DNA from: Francisella frigiditurris
Lineage (GTDB): Bacteria > Pseudomonadota > Gammaproteobacteria > Francisellales > Francisellaceae
Direction of reading: 5' to 3'
DNA length: 64,000 bases
NCBI RefSeq assembly: GCF_001880225.1
Contig: NZ_CP009654.1
Coordinates: 1,739,001-1,803,000 of the forward strand
Positions 29,502 through 37,162 of the stretch are shown in pieces; position 1 is the stretch's first letter, and every line of letters starts with the position of its first letter. The notes under the pieces were generated by a model. The model searched no databases, was not told the DNA's origin, and worked only from the letters and a program-made list of their open reading frames with translations. The translations under genes and the position numbers were made by a program.

Positions 29502-30518
29502 TTATAGAACTGAATATAAATTTTTAGGATCTTTAATAGGCGGGATCATATTCATATCACTGCCAATCTTATATTTATCGGCCAAATCCAGAACTAACCT
29601 TAATGCTGAAAAGTCTTCAATAGCAAAACCAACTGAATCATAGATTGTAATTTCATCATCACTTTCGCGACCAGCCTTATTGCCTGAAAGTATTTCCCAA
29701 ACTTCAGCATGGAGAACTTCTTTTACTTCTTGTGGAGAAAGATTTTGAATCTCTCCTTCAATCATAGATTGTTCTTTGTACTCTACAACAACCTTACCAC
29801 GGAATAGTATTTTCATATCTAACTCTGTCTTACCTGGACAATCTCCACCAAGACCATTTATATGTACACCTTCTTTAATCCAATCATTCTCAATAACAAT
29901 CGCGTGCAGCTTACAAGCTGTACAAACAACTATAATATCTGCCCCTTCACATGCTTCTTTAGCGCTCTCACATGGTTGAAGGTTTAAGCCAGAGTTTTTC
30001 ATATTGTTAGCATACTTAATCATTGCCTTAGGATCTGTGTCATAGTATTTCACAGTTTCTATTGGTCTTATTAGTTTATGTGCCAAAGTTTGAAACTCAC
30101 TTTGAGCACCAGTACCAATTAGAGCTAAAGTTTTACTATTTTTTCTTGCCAGATAATCAGTTGCTAAAATAGTTGCTGCCGCTGTTCTTAAAGCAGTTAA
30201 AAGTGTCATTTCAGATATTAATAAAGGATATCCATATTTGATTTCATTAAGTTGTCCAGTAGCTACAACAGTTTGTTTTCCATCAAATGGATTTCCAGGA
30301 TGTCCATTCACACATTTATATGTAAATAGCTTATCATCTGCAGTTGGCATAAGCTCTAAAACCCCACCAGGAACATGCGCTGCGTACCTTGGTGATTTAT
30401 CAAACTTATTCCATCTTATAAAATCTTCTTTTGTATACTGAACAAGATCTTTTACAAAATTATCAAAACCATGTTTTTGGACAATCTTAGCCATATCATC
30501 CACAGAAACTATTCTCAT
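29502..30518 (-). CDS. Ornithine cyclodeaminase
   Basis: 338 residues of the ornithine cyclodeaminase/mu-crystallin family. The NAD-binding stretch LALIGTGAQSEFQTLAHKLI and GVHINGLGGDCPGKTELD are typical, and HVPGGVLELMPT near the N-terminus belongs to the substrate half. It deaminates ornithine directly to proline. It is the first gene of a run that continues with arginase 18 bases later. No urease is present in the window to use the urea made by arginase. Confidence 0.92.
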   Translation of the reverse strand: MRIVSVDDMAKIVQKHGFDNFVKDLVQYTKEDFIRWNKFDKSPRYAAHVPGGVLELMPTADDKLFTYKCVNGHPGNPFDGKQTVVATGQLNEIKYGYPLLISEMTLLTALRTAAATILATDYLARKNSKTLALIGTGAQSEFQTLAHKLIRPIETVKYYDTDPKAMIKYANNMKNSGLNLQPCESAKEACEGADIIVVCTACKLHAIVIENDWIKEGVHINGLGGDCPGKTELDMKILFRGKVVVEYKEQSMIEGEIQNLSPQEVKEVLHAEVWEILSGNKAGRESDDEITIYDSVGFAIEDFSALRLVLDLADKYKIGSDMNMIPPIKDPKNLYSVL

Positions 30519-30548
30519 AAATAAACTCCAAGAATATAAAAAATATAA

Positions 30549-30566
30549 CCATATAATGATATATGG
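30549..30566 (-). terminator. Hairpin terminator after the envelope module
   Basis: On the minus strand CCATATA, a 4-base loop and TATATGG form a 7-bp stem followed by TTATATTTTTTA. It lies 26 bases past the stop of the last envelope-module gene and just upstream of the ornithine cyclodeaminase gene. The stem is AT-rich, so strength is uncertain. Confidence 0.5.
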
Positions 30567-30591
30567 AACCTAAGTAAAATTCCAGCTACCT

Positions 30592-32001
30592 CTATAAAAC
30601 ACTATTGAACATTACTTGATCGTATTTATCGACTTTAGTAATCCATAACAAAGAATTTTTGCCATGTTGAACTTTGACTTTCCTTATTTTTCCATCTATT
30701 TCAATATTATAGTAACCCTGATCTAAATTTATACTATATAACTGGACATTATTTGGTAATAGCAACCAGCTTCTCTGATCTGCAACTGTAGTAAGTTGAG
30801 AATAAGCAGTTGCAGCAACAGCTGCTAAAGCACCGTAATCACCAGATGACTGTATTGCTGCTACAGAAGCAGTTACTTTTGCTATAACTCTAGCTATTTC
30901 TCGAGAAAGAATAGCCGGATAATCATCACTTAATGACTTAGCCGCCATAGCAGTAGTATCAACGAGTAAGGATGTCTTATCTGAGTCTACTAAATTATTA
31001 TCTTTAAAAACTTTTACACCTACAGATGGTTCTAAAACGTATTTATCATAATAAGGAAGAGATATTTTTTGTACTCCTGCCATTCTTGCAAATATTATTA
31101 TTGGCAAATCGAATCTTTTTATCGATTCGACAAGCCCTTGCTCATATATAAGAACTAATTTTCCTTGGTTATCTTTATATAAAGGTGCTTCACCATAAAA
31201 TGCCTTTCTTACCTGCTCATAATCTTTACTTACATATGGATTATTTGGCAATATTCTAGAAGCATTTTTCATAGATAAATGCACATTATTTAAGTCATTA
31301 TCATAGGCTTGGTATATTAGAGCTTCCAAATAATATCCAAAACCATTTTCATAAGAATTAACTACTTTACTAGCAATCTCTTGAGTATCCCTAAACTGCT
31401 TAGTATTAACAAAATCTCTAGTGATATATTGAGATTCACCACCTCTAATGTCCTGTTTTGTTGTTCTTTTAATATCTTGAGCTAACTGTTTTGATTCAAA
31501 AGTAGCATATTGAGCATAAGATAAATTTCTTATACTTACAGCAGCATCTTCAATGTTCTTATTAATCAAAAAGTTTAATGCTCTATAGATATATAAAAAA
31601 GTTATTTCATAATCTTGAATACGGTACAGCCTTTCTTTATCACTTAAAGCAACTGATTGAATACCTGAAATAATATCTCTTACTCTAATTAAAGCTTGAG
31701 TTTGAGTTTTTGCTACATAGTCTGTAGCTTTATTATAATTTTTTTGTGATGTATCAACACTACCAGCAAATTGCTCAAATCTTCCAACCTCAAGAAATCC
31801 AATTGGTGAATCCACACTTTCTGATAAAAATACTTTTCTTAAATTTTGCTCTTCTTTTTTCGGAACTCCTGATCTTATAGAATCTTTAGCTGGCTTTATT
31901 TTGTCAGGGTGACTAGAGCTAAGAGTTGCGCAACCAGTAATAAAACTAAAAAAATATATATACAAAAATAATTTTAGAAATAATTTTTTCATGTTAAACA
32001 T
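30592..32001 (-). CDS. COG3014-like outer-membrane lipoprotein
   Basis: 469 residues. The N-terminus is a lipoprotein signal ending in ITGC with the acylated cysteine at residue 24; the second Met (residue 4) may be the true start. The body looks helical and repeat-like (about residues 40-300). Near the end are an alanine-rich stretch (AAVAATAYSQL) and DQRSWLLLPNN at about 408-418, features I associate with the uncharacterised COG3014 lipoproteins. Its ATG directly follows the stop of the preceding CsgG-like gene, so translation is coupled. Function unknown; context suggests an envelope complex with the next three genes. Confidence 0.78.
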   Translation of the reverse strand: MFNMKKLFLKLFLYIYFFSFITGCATLSSSHPDKIKPAKDSIRSGVPKKEEQNLRKVFLSESVDSPIGFLEVGRFEQFAGSVDTSQKNYNKATDYVAKTQTQALIRVRDIISGIQSVALSDKERLYRIQDYEITFLYIYRALNFLINKNIEDAAVSIRNLSYAQYATFESKQLAQDIKRTTKQDIRGGESQYITRDFVNTKQFRDTQEIASKVVNSYENGFGYYLEALIYQAYDNDLNNVHLSMKNASRILPNNPYVSKDYEQVRKAFYGEAPLYKDNQGKLVLIYEQGLVESIKRFDLPIIIFARMAGVQKISLPYYDKYVLEPSVGVKVFKDNNLVDSDKTSLLVDTTAMAAKSLSDDYPAILSREIARVIAKVTASVAAIQSSGDYGALAAVAATAYSQLTTVADQRSWLLLPNNVQLYSINLDQGYYNIEIDGKIRKVKVQHGKNSLLWITKVDKYDQVMFNSVL

Positions 32002-33192
32002 TTAGTTAGATAAATATGCTCTATCACCTTTTTGTATATTATTGATTCCACCTTCGATAACCTCAGCTATAGAATATTTTGGCATTACATCTATAACTCT
32101 AATTTTAGCGGATGGCTTACTATCCAATACAGTATGTTGCCCTGTAGAACTATCTTCTACTCTTCCTATGCCATATCTTATAGTATAGATACTTCCTTTT
32201 TTGACTCTTTCACCACCTTGATTAAGGTATATATTATTATCTACAATAGAAAGTACAGACAGTGGATAAATAGCTCCGATAACTTGATCTGCTATTTCTT
32301 TACCTATCTTATGGTACAGTCTATTTTCAACCTCTAGTAAAGAACCATTATTTGCGTCTATATATTCATTTGCTTCACTTGATGGTAGAGATACTGTAAC
32401 AGTATTAGACCATTTCACTTCCATAGTAGCTAACTCAATCACTCTATAAGAAACTGTGGCTGAAACTCTCCAATTAGCGAAATTCTCCCCATAATAAGAT
32501 GACTTCTTCTCATTTATACTTAAAGCTAAAACATCACCAGTCAAAATAAAGTCTGCTCCAATTTTCTGGCCTAGTTTTAGTTTATCTTCTGCTGAAGTAG
32601 AAGAGTTTATTTTTTGTATTTCAGACTGATAAATTGCTTCATCATCTTCATTTCGGTTTACTATTCTAAATTTTCTAGATTGAGTAAATTGAGCTTTTAT
32701 AGCTTCTTCTAAACCTATTTTTACTACAGAAGTTGTTGTATCACCAGCATTTATAGCATCCTGCTTAACGTTAAATGGAACTATTGCAACTTTATACATA
32801 TTAAGTTTAGATCTTTCATCAACTGGTTGATATTGCCCTAAATTTATAGATAATCTAACCTCATATCCTTCTTGATGTTTGATTTCATTCTCTATTGTAT
32901 AAGATATGATTAAGCCTTTAGTTATTTTTCTAATTTCTTTTTCAAAGTTTTCTGTAAGAGCTATTTCTAAACTTCCTGAAGTATTTGGCATTTGAGTATT
33001 TAGATTATCTATTTCTTTCTCAATTTCTGCTTCATTGGCTTTTTCATTTTTATTAACTGTTTGAATCAAAGCATTTATAATAGCTTCGTGTCTTGTTTTT
33101 CCAAAGCCATCAACCAATATATGATCACTAGCTAAAGACAAAGATGCTACAAGCAATAATGTAATAAATACTAAAAGCACATTTCTTAACAT
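32002..33192 (-). CDS. CsgG-like secreted periplasmic protein
   Basis: 396 residues with a signal peptide (LVFITLLLVASLSLAS) and no lipobox. Residues 22-110 start with ILVDGFGKTRHEAIINAL, resembling the N-terminal domain of FlgT/LPP20-like proteins. From about 130 a CsgG/TolB-N type fold follows (YKVAIVPFNV, FRIVNRNEDDEAIYQSE, KLGQKIGADFILTGDVLAL, VIELATMEVKWSN). The C-terminal 100 residues look like a small beta domain. It is co-transcribed between a DUF6844-like gene (16 bases) and a COG3014 lipoprotein (0 bases). The role is unknown; CsgG itself is a curli secretion pore, but no curli genes are here. Confidence 0.75.
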   Translation of the reverse strand: MLRNVLLVFITLLLVASLSLASDHILVDGFGKTRHEAIINALIQTVNKNEKANEAEIEKEIDNLNTQMPNTSGSLEIALTENFEKEIRKITKGLIISYTIENEIKHQEGYEVRLSINLGQYQPVDERSKLNMYKVAIVPFNVKQDAINAGDTTTSVVKIGLEEAIKAQFTQSRKFRIVNRNEDDEAIYQSEIQKINSSTSAEDKLKLGQKIGADFILTGDVLALSINEKKSSYYGENFANWRVSATVSYRVIELATMEVKWSNTVTVSLPSSEANEYIDANNGSLLEVENRLYHKIGKEIADQVIGAIYPLSVLSIVDNNIYLNQGGERVKKGSIYTIRYGIGRVEDSSTGQHTVLDSKPSAKIRVIDVMPKYSIAEVIEGGINNIQKGDRAYLSN

Positions 33193-33208
33193 AATACTTA
33201 TCTCAAAA

Positions 33209-34633
33209 TTAGAATTGATTTAAATACTCATTATCATCACTTTGCCTAATGATAACTTGACCATTTGTGGAAATTTTTCCGCTATCACTTGTTTGAGCAT
33301 GTTCTCTACGATATTTATCATAATCAAAATTTTTGATAGCATTAGCTGTTTTAACTTGTTCAGGATTCCATCTTATAACTATGCCATATATTGGATTATT
33401 AGTACCTGGTAATGTGTATCTCCATTTTTTAACTGTTTTCAAACCTATTAAATCCAACTGCGCATGAGTTTGATAATAAGTTGAAAGAGCTTTTTCTATA
33501 TCAGTTGTATCATCTCTTCTTAACTGATCTGTCTGTTTATTCTTAACTAATGTACTCGCTATATTTTCTGATAGAGTTAAAGCCTCTTTTGTAGACATTT
33601 GTCCAGCAACTAAAGTTACTATATTGGCTCTTGCTTGAATCTCTGCTTGTTTATAAGCATAACTAGAAGCTGAAACTCCTTGGATTTTAGCTCCAGTATA
33701 AGATCCTTGACCAAAAGATAAAATATATGGTTGATTATTTTCATCAAAGCCAACTCTAATACCAAAATCTCCCATCATATCTTCACCAGATTTATCTTTA
33801 TATAAATCTGCTGTTGGCTTCCCACCCTTACCTTTTATTACAGGTTCATTGCCGTGTTTAATATCTTCAAACATCCCTTTAATTTTATCAGAGTAGATAA
33901 CCACTACACCTACTGCAGCATTACCATCTTTTTCAACTACAAAAGTCTTTATTGGCAATAATCCTGATAAGTTTCCAAATCCAGTAGTTAAACTTTGGAT
34001 TGTTGTTTGCTGATTAAGTAAAAGTTTTCTCTTTTCATCTGGTGAAGCAATATTACTTGGATCAACTCCATTTGCTTTAAGCTTTGCATCTAGTTCAGCT
34101 TCACTTAACGCCATAGTTTTAGCATCTATCGCAGCCTGTGTGCCAGCTTTAGGCTTATCAGAATCAGTATTTAATTCATTCGCTCCTGTACCCTGATTAC
34201 TATTTATACTTAAAGATCTATCAACCTTTGTATTTGCAGAGATAAATGAAATATATTCTGCTTGTGCTTTTATTAAAGATTTTTCAAATGCTATTTGCAC
34301 ACCATCTGTATAGTTTGAGTTAGTCTGATTAAAAGAAGCTTCTCCAACAGCTGAACCAACATAAGCATATTTATCTCTTAAATTATTTTCATTAATATAA
34401 GCTTCCATAACATCTTCTAATATTTGCTCAGCAGTTCTACCATCTTGGTTTTGGACTGGTTTAGCATCAGAACTAATAGAATTATTCAAATCTGAAACAT
34501 TATCAGTCTCTATATTTTTTGAGTCTGACTTAGTTTGCTGTTGAACTGATTGTGTATCATTAGTTTCTTGAGCAAATGCAGTGCTCATAAAAAGTGATGC
34601 TAAAAGCAAAGATGTTAAAATTTTCTTTTTCAT
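33209..34633 (-). CDS. Secreted DUF6844-like protein of the envelope module
   Basis: I use the ATG at 34633 because TGGAGA sits 6 bases before it; the ATG four codons earlier lies in that ribosome site. The 474-residue protein has a signal peptide cut after AFA (residue 21), a Ser/Asp/Gln-rich stretch to about residue 60, then EQILEDVMEAYINENNLRD and later KWRYTLPGTNNPIYGIVIRWNP near the end, which I tentatively match to DUF6844. It lies 30 bases after lpoB-like and 16 before the CsgG-like gene. No enzyme motif is visible. Function unknown. Confidence 0.7.
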   Translation of the reverse strand: MKKKILTSLLLASLFMSTAFAQETNDTQSVQQQTKSDSKNIETDNVSDLNNSISSDAKPVQNQDGRTAEQILEDVMEAYINENNLRDKYAYVGSAVGEASFNQTNSNYTDGVQIAFEKSLIKAQAEYISFISANTKVDRSLSINSNQGTGANELNTDSDKPKAGTQAAIDAKTMALSEAELDAKLKANGVDPSNIASPDEKRKLLLNQQTTIQSLTTGFGNLSGLLPIKTFVVEKDGNAAVGVVVIYSDKIKGMFEDIKHGNEPVIKGKGGKPTADLYKDKSGEDMMGDFGIRVGFDENNQPYILSFGQGSYTGAKIQGVSASSYAYKQAEIQARANIVTLVAGQMSTKEALTLSENIASTLVKNKQTDQLRRDDTTDIEKALSTYYQTHAQLDLIGLKTVKKWRYTLPGTNNPIYGIVIRWNPEQVKTANAIKNFDYDKYRREHAQTSDSGKISTNGQVIIRQSDDNEYLNQF

Positions 34634-34663
34634 ATTACTCTCCATTTACATATCTTTAAAGAA

Positions 34664-35272
34664 TTACCATCCAAATGTTGATCTAGTTTGTGATTTTCGT
34701 ATTTGCTTATCATCTTGCCAGATTATTAAGCCTGTTTGTAAATCCATCATTTTCAATGTTGCTAAAAAGAATTTAGACCTTTTATCGCCATCTACATTTG
34801 TATTATCAATATCTTGAATGCTACCATAAACCATATACCTAGCACCAATGTGCTGCCCTAGCTTTATAGCTGTATTTTGATCAACCATGCCACTATTTGC
34901 TTGATATCCCAGCTGCTCTCTAACATTCTTAATTTGCTCCATATCTGTAACTTGGAACATATCGCTCTTTATAAGCTGGGTTTGTACTGTATTAGATAGC
35001 ATATTTGTATTTATATGCTCTCTTGTTTCATTACGAATATTACTAAAGAATAAAGTTGGTCTTTCCATAGATGTTATTCTCACAACAGCTTTTGACGATA
35101 ACATATCCTCAACCATATCCTTAGTCATGGCTTGAAGATCTGTCGAACTGAAGTTAATCGAAGTTGTATCTACACTATCAGACTTTTCATAATTGACACT
35201 TGTTTTACCACAAGAAGACAAAAGAAATATTGTTGCGACCAAAATACCAGAAATTAAATTATTTTTTTTCAT
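34664..35272 (-). CDS. LpoB-like lipoprotein (CsgG fold)
   Basis: The best start is the ATG at 35272 (202 residues); a TTG five codons upstream is also open. A lipoprotein signal ends in LLSSC with the cysteine at residue 21. The rest matches the penicillin-binding protein activator LpoB family: RPTLFFSNIRNETREHINTNML, QLIKSDMFQV, QNTAIKLGQHIGARYMVYGSI, TLKMMDLQTGLIIW. E. coli LpoB activates PBP1b from the outer membrane. Here the gene leads a four-gene module that E. coli lacks, so the partner may be another. It is the first gene, with 80 bases to the LysR gene. Confidence 0.83.
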   Translation of the reverse strand: MKKNNLISGILVATIFLLSSCGKTSVNYEKSDSVDTTSINFSSTDLQAMTKDMVEDMLSSKAVVRITSMERPTLFFSNIRNETREHINTNMLSNTVQTQLIKSDMFQVTDMEQIKNVREQLGYQANSGMVDQNTAIKLGQHIGARYMVYGSIQDIDNTNVDGDKRSKFFLATLKMMDLQTGLIIWQDDKQIRKSQTRSTFGW

Positions 35273-35352
35273 ATCAACATATTTCAAAGAATAATTAATA
35301 AATTATAACATTGATAAAAAATTTATAATAGTTAGAGTGACTATAGAGTTTT

Positions 35353-36246
35353 CTAATTTTCTTTTGATAAACAAACCTTTAAGAAATCGACAAAAGTATC
35401 TTCTAATTTACTCCTTACACCTGAACCTCTAATTAAATAAAAATTAGACTCCCCAAAATGGTATTCTTCAAGAACTGGTACTAATTTATTCTCATCATTC
35501 GAGTTTATAAATATATCAAAAGTATTAATAACGATAGCATCACTAAATGCGATTTTGACATCACAAAAAGCATTATTTAATATGAACCTAGGGTTAAAAT
35601 TAAACTCTTCTTTTTTATGTGTTTTTTCAGATGTGGCTATTAATTTTGTTTTTATTTCCCCATTCTCTAAGAACCCAACCAAACGATGATCTTTTAATTC
35701 TTCTAATGTTTTGGGAATACCATTGATTTCCATATACTTTTTAGATACATATAACTTATTTTTAGTTTTTATTAACAATTTTATTGTATTATTTTGAGCA
35801 ACTGGCTTATGAAAGCTAATTCCTATATCACAATTTTCTTTTAGTAAATCTATTGCTCCACCATTATAGGAAAAGATTAATATAACTTTTGGATATTTTA
35901 AGTAAAAATGTTTTAACTTGTTTAATAAAACATTATCAAAAAATTGCTTTGGTAAAGCTATTCTTAATACTCCTTCAACGTCTTTTGTTTTATTAACAAT
36001 ATCTTGTAAAGCATCGCTTGCATTTTGCTCTATACCTTCAAACCTTTCAAAAACCTCTCTACCTTGAGATGTCATTTCAATAAGTCCTCTAGAGTTTCTT
36101 CTCATTAGATTTATTCCTAATGATTCCTCTAATTGCTTTATTCTTCTAGATACAGTGGCTTGCGAAGTATTCAATGATTCAGCAAGAGCTGTAAATGATC
36201 CTAGTTTTATAAGCTTTATAAACAAAAATAAATCGTTATAATTCAT
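35353..36246 (-). CDS. LysR-family transcriptional regulator
   Basis: 297 residues. Residues 1-60 are a winged helix-turn-helix (GSFTALAESLNTSQATVSRRIKQLEESLG), followed by a periplasmic-binding-like effector domain (GVLRIALPKQFFDNVLL, CDIGISFHKP). AAGGA lies 9 bases before the ATG. It is divergent from a small peptide gene and a glutathione transferase gene, with a 310-base gap that contains operator-like repeats, the usual arrangement for a LysR regulator and its targets. Effector unknown. Confidence 0.93.
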   Translation of the reverse strand: MNYNDLFLFIKLIKLGSFTALAESLNTSQATVSRRIKQLEESLGINLMRRNSRGLIEMTSQGREVFERFEGIEQNASDALQDIVNKTKDVEGVLRIALPKQFFDNVLLNKLKHFYLKYPKVILIFSYNGGAIDLLKENCDIGISFHKPVAQNNTIKLLIKTKNKLYVSKKYMEINGIPKTLEELKDHRLVGFLENGEIKTKLIATSEKTHKKEEFNFNPRFILNNAFCDVKIAFSDAIVINTFDIFINSNDENKLVPVLEEYHFGESNFYLIRGSGVRSKLEDTFVDFLKVCLSKEN

Positions 36247-36261
36247 ACTTTATATTCCTTC

Positions 36262-36289
36262 TTGTATAGCAGATATACAATTTTGTATA
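36262..36289. promoter_or_regulatory. Triple TTGTATA operator-like repeats upstream of the LysR gene
   Basis: TTGTATA (36262-36268), five bases, TATACAA (36274-36280), two bases, TTGTATA (36283-36289): three perfect half-sites in alternating orientation, just 16 bases upstream of the lysR ATG. This is a natural place for autoregulation by LysR and control of the rightward genes. The 310-base gap from 36247 to 36556 otherwise holds the small peptide gene at 36382 and an AT-rich stretch (36451-36556) with only a weak imperfect dyad near 36470-36495. Confidence 0.5.
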
Positions 36290-36381
36290 GAGACAATACA
36301 TTTCTCTCTACTTACAATTATATATAAAAGGAAAGTTTGATTCCTTTATTAAATTAATAAAACATATTAAAGGAGAAATTT

Positions 36382-36450
36382 ATGAAAAAACATTTCAAAA
36401 AAATAATCCTAGGAAAAGCTTTAAAAGCACTTATCCCAAAGCTTTCATAA
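36382..36450 (+). CDS. Putative 22-residue cationic amphipathic peptide
   Basis: A 23-codon frame with a textbook ribosome site: AAAGGAG 6 bases before the ATG. The peptide starts MKKHFKK and ends ALIPKLS, with seven lysines, one histidine and no acidic residue. Spacing of F5, I8, I9, L10, A13, L14, L17, I18 and L21 would give an amphipathic helix over residues 5-18. Such peptides act on membranes, as toxins or antimicrobial peptides, or serve as leader peptides. It lies between the divergent LysR gene and a glutathione transferase gene. I know of no named family. Expression is unproven; the ribosome site is the main evidence. Confidence 0.5.
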   Translation: MKKHFKKIILGKALKALIPKLS

Positions 36451-36556
36451 CCTATATCTAGCCAAATATTCATAAATATTAAGTATTTGAATAAACTACT
36501 TATCTAAATTAGAAATATATATAATATTTTCACCAAAAAAGAAAAACTTAGAAAAT

Positions 36557-37162
36557 ATGTATATCCTTTATTCAATTCCAGGATCATGCTCTACAGCGAT
36601 CGCGATTCTATTAGAAAAATTAAAAGTAGATTATAAAATAATCCATCGTAATGATGTCCCAAATTATTCTAAAATAGTCCCAACTAACCAAGTGCCTGCT
36701 TTAGATACTGGCGAAAGAGTTATTTCTGAGGGTGCTGCTATTACTTTATATCTACTAGATAAACATTGTGATTCATTAAAAAAAATATCTATAGAGGATA
36801 AGGGAGAGTTTTATCAAAAGTTAATGTTTAACTATGCTACCCTTCATCCTTCTTACACCCGTGCCACAGGTACAGCTAACGCTATGAAAGAAAATAAGAA
36901 TATAGAAGTTTTACAAAAACTAGCTGATAAAATTTCTGAACTATGGGTAATAGTTGACAATCACCTTTCAGAAAATGAATTCATGTTTGGCGATGAAGCA
37001 ACAATTGTAGACTATTTAATAACCATATATACCAAATGGGCAGCAAAGTTCTTTCCTTACTTAACTGTTACCACTGGTGAAAATGTAAAACGTTTAGCTA
37101 AGCAAATATCTCAAAGACCAGAATTCTTAAATGCTTGCAAAAAAGATGGTTTTAATTTTTAA
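36557..37162 (+). CDS. Glutathione S-transferase family protein
   Basis: 201 residues. The N-terminal thioredoxin-like domain has YSIPGSCSTAIAILLEKLKV and the glutathione-binding VPALDTGERVISEGAAITLYLLDK; the C-terminal part is helical as in beta-class bacterial GSTs. It may conjugate or detoxify electrophiles. No clear ribosome site precedes the ATG. It is divergent from a LysR gene, which probably controls it. It overlaps the end of rnr by 4 bases, tail to tail. Confidence 0.88.
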   Translation: MYILYSIPGSCSTAIAILLEKLKVDYKIIHRNDVPNYSKIVPTNQVPALDTGERVISEGAAITLYLLDKHCDSLKKISIEDKGEFYQKLMFNYATLHPSYTRATGTANAMKENKNIEVLQKLADKISELWVIVDNHLSENEFMFGDEATIVDYLITIYTKWAAKFFPYLTVTTGENVKRLAKQISQRPEFLNACKKDGFNF

